Positions 17,703 to 24,277 of a stretch of DNA of 26,168 bases are shown piece after piece. Within the stretch, counting starts at the first letter, position 1; every line of letters begins with the position of its first letter. The position numbers were made by a program, and so were the translations under genes. The stretch is from Actinomycetes bacterium (GTDB lineage Bacteria; Actinomycetota; Thermoleophilia; Solirubrobacterales; 70-9). The notes under the pieces are model-generated. The model was not told the DNA's origin. It searched no databases and saw nothing but the letters and a program-made list of their open reading frames with translations. The DNA is taken from contig JAEYSQ010000018.1 in NCBI GenBank assembly GCA_023434465.1, forward strand, positions 1 through 26,168. The letters run 5' to 3'.

Positions 17703-18778
17703 CGGGCCGGACCGCTTTCGACCAGGCTGACCGAGTGACCGAGCCCGGAAATGCAGTCTTGCGCCTTTTCCGCCTCACCGTCCCCGGCAACCCAGAGAGA
17801 GATCGCGCCAGAACTCATGTCGGGCGCGGGATCGAGCGACATGTCAGAAATATTGACCCCGGCCCGGCCGAGAGCCAGGGCCAGCTCGGCCAGCACCCCG
17901 GGCTGGTTCGGGACGAGCACCCGTAGCTCGTGGGTCGCGCCGGCATCCGTCTCGGTGGCCGAAAGGGCCGCCCGGTCCTCGCCGACCGCGGCCTGCCACT
18001 TCGAGATCCGGTCCGGATCGGCCGAGCCGATCACGTCGCGGGCGCTTTCAAGTCCGGCTATTGCTTCGTCGATGGCCGAGACCACGGCCTCGTGATTTGT
18101 GGCGAAGATCTCGCTCCAGATACCCGGGTTCGATCCCGCCACCCGGGTGCCGTCGCGCAGGCTCGGAGCGAGAGCACCGAGCCGTTCGGTGCCAGAGCGC
18201 CCCTGGACTGCCAGTTGGTTGGCGAACACATGAGGCAGGTGGCTCACCACGGCCATTGCCTGATCGTGTTCGGCCGCATCGATCGCAACCGGTTTGGCAC
18301 CCAGGTTCTTGACCAGCTTCTGCAGGCGGTCGAGCAGTACGCCGGAGGAGTCCGAGGTCGGGGTGAGGTACCAGCGGGCGCCCTCGTAGAGGTCCGCCCT
18401 CGCGTTGGCGACGCCGGCCGTCTCGGCTCCGGCCAGGGGATGCCCGCCAATGAAGCGCTGGTCGGACCCCAGAGCCTCGACCAGTTCCTGTTTGGTCGAA
18501 CCGACGTCGGTGACCACGCAATCCTCCGGTGCGGCACCGAGCGCCCGGCTGGCCATCTCGATCAGGCCACCGACCGAAGCGCAGCAGACGACGACGTCGG
18601 CGTCGGCGCAGGCCTCCTCGATCGTCGCGGCCATGTGATCGACCGCGCCGACTCTGAGGCACTCCTGCGCCCGGTCCGGATTCCTGACCCAGCCGGTGAC
18701 CTCGGCCAGGTCCCGGTCCCGGGCTGCCAGGCCGATCGAGCCTCCGATCAGCCCGACTCCGAGAACGGCCAGTTTCAT
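17699..18778 (-). CDS. tyrA: Prephenate (or arogenate) dehydrogenase with C-terminal ACT domain
   Basis: TyrA oxidatively decarboxylates prephenate to 4-hydroxyphenylpyruvate (or arogenate to tyrosine) using NAD(P). The Rossmann loop GVGLIGG is at residues 7-13, the conserved GGHPLAGAE at 111-119 contains the substrate-site His113, and a helical dimerisation domain follows. From about residue 284 (ELRVLVPNQPGVLAEL) there is an ACT domain, typical of amino-acid-responsive enzymes and likely to give feedback by tyrosine or phenylalanine. The length is 359. The ATG begins 1 base after the aroF stop, and the gene overlaps aroA downstream, so all three are one translational unit. Prephenate versus arogenate preference cannot be told from sequence by eye. 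Confidence 0.95.
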   Translation of the reverse strand: MKLAVLGVGLIGGSIGLAARDRDLAEVTGWVRNPDRAQECLRVGAVDHMAATIEEACADADVVVCCASVGGLIEMASRALGAAPEDCVVTDVGSTKQELVEALGSDQRFIGGHPLAGAETAGVANARADLYEGARWYLTPTSDSSGVLLDRLQKLVKNLGAKPVAIDAAEHDQAMAVVSHLPHVFANQLAVQGRSGTERLGALAPSLRDGTRVAGSNPGIWSEIFATNHEAVVSAIDEAIAGLESARDVIGSADPDRISKWQAAVGEDRAALSATETDAGATHELRVLVPNQPGVLAELALALGRAGVNISDMSLDPAPDMSSGAISLWVAGDGEAEKAQDCISGLGHSVSLVESGPAR

Positions 18779-18779
18779 C

Positions 18780-19805
18780 TCAGGCCCGTGAGATCGTCTT
18801 GCCGACCACCGAAGTGATCGTTTCGAGCTTCGCCGTCAACTCCTCGAACTCGCTGGTCGGAACCTGCTGGGCGGCATCGCAGATCGCCTTCTCCGGCTCG
18901 TTGTGAACCTCGATGATGATCCCGTCGGCGCCAGCGGCAGCGGCGGCCAGCGACATCGATTCGACCCAGTCGCGGCGGCCGGGAGCGTGGCTCGGGTCGA
19001 TGATCACCGGCAGGTGCGTCTGCTCCTTCAGGGCCGGCACGGCCAGGAGATCGAGCGTGAAGCGGTAGGCAGTCTCGTAGGTCCGGATGCCCCGTTCGCA
19101 GAGCATCACGTTTTCGTTGCCTTCCTTGAGGATGTATTCGGAAGCCATCAGCAGCTCTTCGATCGTCGCCGAGAGGCCGCGTTTGAGCAGCACGGCCTTG
19201 CCCGATTTGCCAGCTTCGGAGAGCAGCGCGTAGTTCTGCATGTTGCGAGCACCGATCTGGATCACGTCCGCGACCTCGACCACGTCGTCGATATCGCGCA
19301 GGTCGAGCAGTTCGGTCACGATCGGCAATCCGGTTCGCTCGCGAGCTTCGGCCAGCAGGCGAAGGCCTTCCCGACCAAGACCCTGGAAGCTGTAGGGAGA
19401 GGTTCGCGGCTTGTAGGCGCCGCCCCGGAGCATCGTCGCTCCCGCCGCCGCCACTGCATCGGCCGAATCGAGCATCTGATCACGGTTCTCGACCGTGCAC
19501 GGACCGGCCATCAGAGCGAAGTTGGTGCCCCCGACTTTTCGTCCGCCAATCTCGAGGACCGAATCTCCGCCCTTCTTCAACTCGCGAGAGGCCAGCTTGT
19601 AGGGCTTTGAAATCGGAGCCAGGTGATCGACCCCGGGCGCACCTTCGAGACCGAGGTCCGCGACCTTTCCGCGATCGCCGATCGCCCCGATCACCGTCAG
19701 GAGCTCTCCCTCGGAGATGTGAGCCGAGCAGCCGACGCCTTCGACCCTTTCCACGACATGGGCGATCTCTTCTTCGGTCGCCCCCTCTTTCATCACAATC
19801 ATCAT
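18780..19805 (-). CDS. aroF: 3-deoxy-7-phosphoheptulonate (DAHP) synthase, type I-beta with N-terminal regulatory domain
   Basis: Condenses phosphoenolpyruvate and erythrose-4-phosphate into DAHP, the committing step to all three aromatic amino acids. Residues 1 to about 70 (MMIVMKEGATEEEI...) are the ferredoxin-like regulatory domain seen in the Thermotoga-type enzyme, where it mediates Tyr/Phe feedback. The catalytic barrel shows AGPCTVEN (100-107), RGGAYKPRTSPYSFQG (127-142), QIGARNMQNYALL (about 200) and IDPSHAPGRRDW (about 277). Length 341. The ATG at 19805 (a second ATG follows immediately) has AGGAAAGG about 10-12 bases upstream. It is preceded by 240 bases of structured leader containing an aromatic-codon peptide, which argues for attenuation control on top of allosteric control. 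First gene of aroF-tyrA-aroA. Confidence 0.96.
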   Translation of the reverse strand: MMIVMKEGATEEEIAHVVERVEGVGCSAHISEGELLTVIGAIGDRGKVADLGLEGAPGVDHLAPISKPYKLASRELKKGGDSVLEIGGRKVGGTNFALMAGPCTVENRDQMLDSADAVAAAGATMLRGGAYKPRTSPYSFQGLGREGLRLLAEARERTGLPIVTELLDLRDIDDVVEVADVIQIGARNMQNYALLSEAGKSGKAVLLKRGLSATIEELLMASEYILKEGNENVMLCERGIRTYETAYRFTLDLLAVPALKEQTHLPVIIDPSHAPGRRDWVESMSLAAAAAGADGIIIEVHNEPEKAICDAAQQVPTSEFEELTAKLETITSVVGKTISRA

Positions 19806-19847
19806 TTTTTCGATTCAACCTTTCCTGTACTGCCAGAAGACTCTATT

Positions 19848-19874
19848 TCGTCCCGCCCTGAGGGCAGGGGACGA
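19848..19874 (-). terminator. Strong GC stem-loop in aroF leader (candidate attenuator hairpin)
   Basis: On the minus strand TCGTCCC (plus bulged CT) and GCCC pair with GGGC and GGGACGA around a TCA loop, 11 base pairs in all. It ends 42 bases before the aroF ATG and 70 bases after the leader-peptide stop, where an attenuator terminator would be expected. The bases that follow (AATAGAG) are not a U-tract, so it would have to work as a non-canonical terminator or in another way. Pairing was found by eye, without energy calculation. Confidence 0.5.
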
Positions 19875-19912
19875 CACGACTCGCACGGCGCCCGGCGGCT
19901 GTGACATCACTG

Positions 19913-19928
19913 GCGGGCAAGTACCCGC
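19913..19928 (-). other. Small hairpin after leader-peptide stop
   Basis: On the minus strand GCGGG and CCCGC flank a TACTTG loop, 16 bases after the leader stop codon. Its 3' arm overlaps CGCCAG (19915-19910), which could instead pair with TTGGCG (19960-19955) containing the leader's Trp codon. The two pairings are mutually exclusive, as in ribosome-sensing attenuators. Seen by eye only. Confidence 0.4.
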
Positions 19929-19944
19929 ATCACCGGACGGACGC

Positions 19945-20046
19945 CTAGATAAATCGCCAATAGGAATAAAAGGCAGCACCAGGGGCTCCGCTCTTGCGGA
20001 GTGCCGTGCCCGGAAGGGCGACGCGGCTCTCGGTCTGCTGCTTCAT
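19945..20046 (-). CDS. Aromatic leader peptide (Phe-Tyr-Ser-Tyr-Trp-Arg-Phe), probable attenuator of aroF
   Basis: A 33-codon ORF, ATG 20046 to TAG 19945, lies between the aminotransferase and aroF on the same strand. Its first 25 codons contain no Phe, Tyr or Trp. The last eight sense codons read Phe-Tyr-Ser-Tyr-Trp-Arg-Phe-Ile, so five aromatic codons are packed just before the stop. These are the three end products of the pathway whose first enzyme is the next gene. A hairpin (19986-20001) ends 15 bases before the first Phe codon, alternative pairings follow the stop, and a strong stem-loop precedes aroF. I infer a ribosome-mediated attenuator in which stalling at any uncharged aromatic codon favours aroF-tyrA-aroA expression. 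From memory, a leader peptide (aroR) controlling aroF is known in Corynebacterium glutamicum; whether this one is homologous is not known. Confidence 0.82.
   Translation of the reverse strand: MKQQTESRVALPGTALRKSGAPGAAFYSYWRFI
19986..20001 (-). other. Hairpin inside leader ORF before the aromatic codons
   Basis: CTCCGC and GCGGAG pair perfectly with a 4-base AAGA loop, within codons 16-21 of the leader peptide. Its position, ending 15 bases before the first Phe codon, is where a transcriptional pause hairpin could synchronise polymerase with the leading ribosome. Function is inferred from position. Confidence 0.5.
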
Positions 20047-20054
20047 TGAACGGG

Positions 20055-20063
20055 TTTGTATCA
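20055..20063 (-). promoter_or_regulatory. Extended -10-like promoter for the aroF leader
   Basis: Minus-strand TGATACAAA matches an extended -10 (TGnTAnnn with TACAAA). It is followed by 8 bases and then the ATG of the leader peptide, so transcription would begin at or within a base or two of that ATG. There is no clear Shine-Dalgarno for the peptide, in keeping with a leaderless start. It would give aroF-tyrA-aroA a promoter separate from the genes upstream. Confidence 0.5.
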
Positions 20064-20102
20064 GGTAGGCGGGATCGGCGCCCGAGCCGTGATGGCCCGC
20101 AG

Positions 20103-21215
20103 TCACGCGTGGCGTTGGATCGCTTCGCCGAGAGCGGCAAGGAAGCGGTCGTTTTCTTCCCGCGTTCCGTAGGAGACCCGCAGCCAGCCGGGACCGCCCA
20201 GGAGTTTGCCCGCCCGGACCACGATTCCCGCCTCGGCCAGGGTGCCCATCACCGCGTCCTCGATCTCCTGCCCGTTCTCGCCGAGCGAAATCCAGGAGAA
20301 GTTCGCCTGGCTGTCGGTCGCGGTCAGACCCAGCTCGGCGACTCCCGCTTCGACCCGCACCCTTTCGGCAATCTGGGTCTCGATCTGACGCTGCATCGCA
20401 TCCCCGTGCTCCAGCGCTTCGACCGCGGCGGCCTGGGCCAGGGCGTTGACGCTGAACGGTTGACGAACCGCGTCGACCGCCGCCTTGAAAGCCGGTGCGC
20501 CGAGGGCATATCCGATTCGCAGTCCGGCCAGCGAGTGTGTCTTCGAGAAGGTCCGCAACAACACGACGTTCGGGAAACTCCTCAGCAGATCGATCGAGTC
20601 GGCCGGATCGTCGTAGACCTGAAACTCGATGTAGGCCTCGTCGATGATCACCTGAACGTGCCCGGGGACCCTTGAAACGAAGTCGGCGATCTGACTGAAC
20701 GGAAGGTAGGTACCGGTCGGGTTGTTCGGGTTGCAGACGATCACGATCTGAGTGGCGGCCGTGATCTCGGCCAGCATGGCCTCCAGGTCATGGGTCTGGT
20801 CATCCTTGAGCGGGACCTGGATCTCCCGCGCACCGGTGATCGCGGCCATGTTCGGATACATCGAGAACGAAGGCCAGGCATAGACGATTTCGGCCCCGGG
20901 CTCGAGCAACGCCTCCGCCGCGGCGAGCAGGAAGTCACAGGAGCCGTTGGCGACCGCCACCTGCCCCGGCTCGACCTCATGCCGGTCGGCAAGGCGTTGG
21001 CGCAACCGGGTGGCCGCCGGATCCGGGTAACGGTTCATCGCCGCGGCTGCCTTGCTTATCGCCTCGACCACCTCGGGCAACGGCGCGAAGGGAGACTCGT
21101 TCGAAGCGAGCTGGGCAAGATCGGAGCTCGCTACGTCCTCGGCGGTGTGGCCTTTCGGCACTCCCGGCGTGTAGCCGGGGATCGATGAAAGGTGGTCGTT
21201 GTAGCGGACGGTCAT
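20103..21215 (-). CDS. HisC-like aminotransferase, probably aromatic amino-acid aminotransferase
   Basis: PLP-dependent fold-type I aminotransferase of the histidinol-phosphate aminotransferase subfamily, 370 residues. Visible are CNPNNPTGT (161-169), DEAY (192-195) with the PLP-ring Asp, and the Schiff-base lysine Lys225 in RTFSKTHSLAGLRIGY. Sequence alone says HisC or its relative Pat. The neighbours decide for me: chorismate mutase lies directly upstream, and DAHP synthase and prephenate dehydrogenase directly downstream, with no his gene in view. It therefore more likely transaminates phenylpyruvate and 4-hydroxyphenylpyruvate to Phe and Tyr, as actinobacterial Pat enzymes do; a double role with histidine is not excluded. 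The ATG at 21215 has only a weak ribosome-binding site, 44 bases after the aroH stop. The next 57 bases hold the promoter of the aromatic leader. Confidence 0.88.
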   Translation of the reverse strand: MTVRYNDHLSSIPGYTPGVPKGHTAEDVASSDLAQLASNESPFAPLPEVVEAISKAAAAMNRYPDPAATRLRQRLADRHEVEPGQVAVANGSCDFLLAAAEALLEPGAEIVYAWPSFSMYPNMAAITGAREIQVPLKDDQTHDLEAMLAEITAATQIVIVCNPNNPTGTYLPFSQIADFVSRVPGHVQVIIDEAYIEFQVYDDPADSIDLLRSFPNVVLLRTFSKTHSLAGLRIGYALGAPAFKAAVDAVRQPFSVNALAQAAAVEALEHGDAMQRQIETQIAERVRVEAGVAELGLTATDSQANFSWISLGENGQEIEDAVMGTLAEAGIVVRAGKLLGGPGWLRVSYGTREENDRFLAALGEAIQRHA

Positions 21216-21259
21216 TGGTTCGGAGTGCTCACAGGTTGGAGGGCCGGGTCGTTTCGCGG

Positions 21260-21646
21260 CTACTGGGCCGCGTCGAGATCGGCTCTGAGGTTACGGGTCT
21301 CGCCAAGGTACACGTGCCGGGCCTTGGCGCCGGCCGGAAGATAGGTATGGAGCATGACCCGGATCACGCCCGGCATGGCGCCAGCCACCGGAATTTCCCT
21401 TGCGCACATGAGCGGCACGTCGTTCAGTCCCATCCGACGGGCGGCTACCGCGGGAAACTCGGCGTCGAGATCGTCGGTGGTGGTGAAGATCGCGCTGATC
21501 ATCTGTTCCGGCTCGAGGTCGTTGACGGCGATGATCTCGCCGAGCAGCTGTTCGGTCGCGTCCAGCACCGAATCGCCGTGGTTCTCCGCCTTGACGGCAC
21601 CGCGGATCGCCGCGACCCGCATCTCGTCTGCCCTGGGGTCAGTCAT
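21260..21646 (-). CDS. aroH: Chorismate mutase, AroH class
   Basis: Rearranges chorismate to prephenate, the branch point to Phe and Tyr. The product belongs to the trimeric AroH fold, not the helical AroQ type. With the start at 21646 it has 128 residues, and the residues expected in the active site are present: Arg15 (AAIRGA), Glu84 (CAREIP), Arg96 (GVIRVML) and Tyr113 (HVYLGE). An ATG at 21655 is also in frame, but GGAAAG abuts it with no spacing. The same GGAAAG is 9 bases from the ATG at 21646, so I prefer that start. It overlaps the rluB stop by 8 bases, so translation is likely coupled. No dehydratase or dehydrogenase fusion. Confidence 0.95.
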   Translation of the reverse strand: MTDPRADEMRVAAIRGAVKAENHGDSVLDATEQLLGEIIAVNDLEPEQMISAIFTTTDDLDAEFPAVAARRMGLNDVPLMCAREIPVAGAMPGVIRVMLHTYLPAGAKARHVYLGETRNLRADLDAAQ

Positions 21647-22337
21647 TGCCTGCATCTTTCCAGAGCCGCTCGACCTCGCGTTCGTCGAGCAGCCGCGACT
21701 TGCCGATCCCGAGTCGTCCCAGCCTCAGGGATCCCAGCGAAATCCGTTGCAGGCCGAGCACTTCGTTGCCGATCGCCTCAGCCATCCGCCGGATCTGCCG
21801 GTTTCGCCCTTCGTGGATCGTGATGTCAAGTTCCCGTTCGCCGAGCTTCTTCACGGTGGCCGGCGAGGTGATCCCGTCCTCGAGGCGGACTCCTTGCTGG
21901 AGCTGGACGATCGCATCATCGGTGACCGGCTTCTTCACCTTCACCCGATAGGTCTTCTCGACCTCGTAGCGAGGGTGGGTCAGCCGGTTGGCAAGTTCGC
22001 CGTCGTTACTGAGCAGGATCAGGCCGGTCGAGTCAGCGTCCAGGCGGCCGACCGGATAGAGCCGGGCCGCGCTGTTGACGAGGTCCACGACCGCGACCCG
22101 CTTGCCCGGCTCATCTGCGGTCGAGATCACGTCGAGTGGCTTGTTGAGCATCCAGACCTCACGGCCTTCCAACTCCAGTTGATGCCCGTCGACCCGGATC
22201 TCGTCCCCGGTTTCGACCCCAAAGGCCGGATCGGTCACCACCTTGCCGCCGACCCGAACCCGGCCGGCGGCGATTATCTCTTCCGACTTCCGTCGCGAAG
22301 CCACCCCCGCATGAGCCAGATACTTGCCAAGTCTCAT
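21639..22337 (-). CDS. rluB: RluB/RsuA-family 23S rRNA pseudouridine synthase
   Basis: Isomerises a uridine to pseudouridine in ribosomal RNA. An N-terminal S4 RNA-binding domain (MRLGKYLAHAGVASRRKSEE, residues 1-60) is followed by the synthase core with the catalytic Asp100 in GRLDADSTGLILLSNDGE, and by the basic HEGRNRQIRRM segment near 185. The 232-residue length fits the family. By its position next to scpA/scpB it corresponds to the rluB of Actinobacteria and Firmicutes. The ATG has no Shine-Dalgarno, but a TAGATT box ends 6 bases before it, which suggests a leaderless transcript starting here and running into aroH and the aminotransferase. Confidence 0.95.
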   Translation of the reverse strand: MRLGKYLAHAGVASRRKSEEIIAAGRVRVGGKVVTDPAFGVETGDEIRVDGHQLELEGREVWMLNKPLDVISTADEPGKRVAVVDLVNSAARLYPVGRLDADSTGLILLSNDGELANRLTHPRYEVEKTYRVKVKKPVTDDAIVQLQQGVRLEDGITSPATVKKLGERELDITIHEGRNRQIRRMAEAIGNEVLGLQRISLGSLRLGRLGIGKSRLLDEREVERLWKDAGND

Positions 22338-22343
22338 GCGGGG

Positions 22344-22349
22344 AATCTA
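22344..22349 (-). promoter_or_regulatory. Candidate -10 box for leaderless rluB mRNA
   Basis: Minus-strand TAGATT fits the TAnnnT -10 pattern and is separated from the rluB ATG by exactly 6 bases (CCCCGC). The ATG itself would then be the 5' end of the mRNA. No -35 is obvious and no Shine-Dalgarno is present. Confidence 0.45.
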
Positions 22350-22381
22350 CGGCAGCAGGAAGGTCCGGCTCTTCGCGAGTT

Positions 22382-23545
22382 TCAGCTGGTCGGTTTGGGA
22401 ACCGGCCAGTAGCCGGAGAAGCGGTAGTGACCACCGATGCCGGGGATGTGGACCGTCGTGATCACCCAGTCGTTCTCGCTGCCTTCGTAGTAGTAGAAGC
22501 CGAAGGTCGAGTTGATGCCAAGCTGAACAGGGTCATCTTCCCCGTCACGCACGTCACTCACGAACGGTGCGTTGTATTCACCGTCGCTGAAAGTGTCGAA
22601 CTCTCCTTCTTCTTTCAGCCAGAAGTCACTCGACTCGTCGGGCAGGGCTGCGTTGAATGCGGCGCCGTCGCTGTCACGAATCGCCGCGAAGGTGGAGTTG
22701 ACCGATTCTTGTGAATCATTGCCGTCGGGAGCGGGTCGCAGACCGCCGTTGTCGTTGATCACATCGCCGCCGTAGCGAAGCACTCCGTCAAGGTCCTCGA
22801 CGAAGAAGGTCGGATAGTTGACTCCCGCCGCGACGATTTCGGCCTGGCCTACCGGGCCGTAGCTTTCGGTTCCGGTAACGGCTCCGTCCTTCAGGGTTTC
22901 CGAGGCCTGGGCACAGGCTTTCTCGTCGAGCTCTCCGGCATCCGTGTGACGGTTGGAGTTCATCGAGCCACAATCACCGGACCTGACTGCCTTGAGGTAT
23001 CCGTTGGCCGCCGCTTCGGTCGAGTTCTTCGGCTCGGCGAAGTTCAGGCTGGCCGGAGGTTCGGTGCCGGTCGGCTCAACCTCGGTCGAAACCGACTGGC
23101 CGCATACTTTGGTGCCGATTTCCTTTGCCGCTTTGTCTCGCGCATCAAAGGCGTTGTTCTGCCCTTCGAATGCTTTGTTGACTGCTTCGGTGTCGTCTTC
23201 GGCAGCCGCCTTGGCTATCGCCTCATCCCCGGCGATGATCTCCTCGGAAGCCGCGAGATAGGGCTCTATCTCTCTTTGTGCCTCGTCGTCGAGGTTCAGT
23301 TCAGCCAGTTCGTCGACGACGTTCTGGCGAACTTTCGCCACACCTTCGAACTCCAGGACCAGTTGTGGATTGGTCAAGCCGCGGGTACCCATCGCATCGA
23401 AATCCGCCTGGGAATTCGAGCAGATCTCGTCCATGGCGCTGGCGAGATTCGCAGAAGTGACTTGCGAGTCGTCACTGGAGCTGCCGCAGGCGGCAATCGC
23501 AGTCACGGACGCGAGCAGCATCAGCAGCGCTAACAACTTCTTCAA
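22382..23545 (-). CDS. Predicted lipoprotein of unknown function
   Basis: I do not recognise a family. The 387-residue product begins with a lipoprotein signal peptide: KK, a hydrophobic stretch LLALLMLLASVTA, and lipobox IAAC with the lipidated Cys at residue 20. It is therefore predicted to be anchored to the outer face of the membrane. Residues about 21-150 are acidic and helical, rich in Ala/Glu/Asp. A linker with Thr-Glu-Pro follows. The C-terminal half contains two similar-looking helical starts (NSTEAAANGYLKAVRSGDC and QESVNSTFAAIRDSDG), which could be two NTF2-like units; that is a guess from pattern. The start codon is TTG 23545, with GGGAG 6-7 bases upstream. It separates scpB from rluB, which are usually adjacent in related clusters. 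Confidence 0.82.
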   Translation of the reverse strand: MKKLLALLMLLASVTAIAACGSSSDDSQVTSANLASAMDEICSNSQADFDAMGTRGLTNPQLVLEFEGVAKVRQNVVDELAELNLDDEAQREIEPYLAASEEIIAGDEAIAKAAAEDDTEAVNKAFEGQNNAFDARDKAAKEIGTKVCGQSVSTEVEPTGTEPPASLNFAEPKNSTEAAANGYLKAVRSGDCGSMNSNRHTDAGELDEKACAQASETLKDGAVTGTESYGPVGQAEIVAAGVNYPTFFVEDLDGVLRYGGDVINDNGGLRPAPDGNDSQESVNSTFAAIRDSDGAAFNAALPDESSDFWLKEEGEFDTFSDGEYNAPFVSDVRDGEDDPVQLGINSTFGFYYYEGSENDWVITTVHIPGIGGHYRFSGYWPVPKPTS

Positions 23546-23626
23546 GATTTTCTCCCTCGATTACGAGTAACGGACGAAACGCACGGACGGCGGAAAACTA
23601 GCAGCGCTGCAGGATCGACGACTAAC

Positions 23627-24253
23627 TCAGGCTTCGGCTCGCTGCTCGCCCGCGGCCAGCAGTCGCTCCCTTATCTCGCGCTCGTCTTCCGGGGTCGGAT
23701 CGAACCGGGCCGGGTCGGGCAGGGCTTCGAGTCCCTCGAGGCCGAAAACCTTCTCGAACAGGGGTGACGTGCGATAGATCGCGGCTCCGAAACGCGAGCG
23801 GCCGGCCTCCTCGATCAGGCCCCTTTCGCTGAGGCTGTTCACCGCCGACTCGGAGGAAACTCCGCGGATCCGGGCGATTTCCGGCCGGGCAACCGGTTGC
23901 AGGTAGGCGACGATCGCGAGAGTCTCGGCCTGCGCCTGGGTGAGTGGCGGGGTTCGCGGCTTCGAAAGCAGCCGGCGGGCCGCCGTCTCAGATTCCGGGT
24001 CGCTGGTGAGGATCAGGCCTCCCCCCACCCTCCTGAGCAACAATCCCCGTCGGCCAGGGGCGAGGTCTGCCTCGAGTTCGGCCACTGCCGACTCGATCTC
24101 TTCGAGTTCCCTCTCGCATGCTTCGGCGAGGGCCATCTCGGTAACCGGCTGGTTGCTCAGGAACAGCAGCGATTCGATCTTTCGCGTGAGTTCGTTCATG
24201 CGGTCTTCGCCAACTGGTTCTGTCATGCGGTCTTCGCCAACTGGTTCTGTCAT
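23627..24253 (-). CDS. scpB: Segregation and condensation protein B
   Basis: ScpB is the winged-helix partner of kleisin ScpA in the SMC condensin complex that compacts and separates chromosomes. The core starts at NELTRKIESLLFLSNQPVT and contains two winged-helix units, with the conserved block TQAQAETLAIVAYLQPVARPEIARIRGV and the second wing at RFGAAIYRTSPLFEKVFGL. Three in-frame ATGs (24253, 24226, 24199) lie in a perfect 27-bp triplication, so the protein has 208, 199 or 190 residues depending on the start; the 9-residue unit MTEPVGEDR is repeated. I choose 24253 because it overlaps the scpA stop as ATGA, the usual coupled arrangement. The open frame to 24313 is antisense-like read-through of scpA and is rejected. 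Confidence 0.93.
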   Translation of the reverse strand: MTEPVGEDRMTEPVGEDRMNELTRKIESLLFLSNQPVTEMALAEACERELEEIESAVAELEADLAPGRRGLLLRRVGGGLILTSDPESETAARRLLSKPRTPPLTQAQAETLAIVAYLQPVARPEIARIRGVSSESAVNSLSERGLIEEAGRSRFGAAIYRTSPLFEKVFGLEGLEALPDPARFDPTPEDEREIRERLLAAGEQRAEA

Positions 24254-24277
24254 GCGGTCTTCGCCAACTGGTTCTGT
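24197..24277 (-). repeat. Three perfect tandem copies of a 27-bp unit at the scpA/scpB junction
   Basis: Copies at 24251-24277, 24224-24250 and 24197-24223 are identical. Each carries, on the minus strand, the last scpA codons, the scpA-frame TGA and the overlapping scpB-frame ATG. Only the first TGA ends scpA; the later copies add MTEPVGEDR units and extra ATGs to scpB. Because 27 is a multiple of 3, gain or loss of a copy keeps both reading frames intact. Confidence 0.95.

Noticed and set aside
19907..20140. 77-codon minus-strand ORF across the aroF leader
   Set aside because: It is a different frame overlapping the hisC-like end, with no family features. The 33-codon frame within it has the meaningful aromatic ending and the promoter spacing.
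24197..24277. CRISPR-like array
   Set aside because: The three 27-bp copies are directly abutting with no spacers and lie in coding sequence, so this is a tandem repeat.
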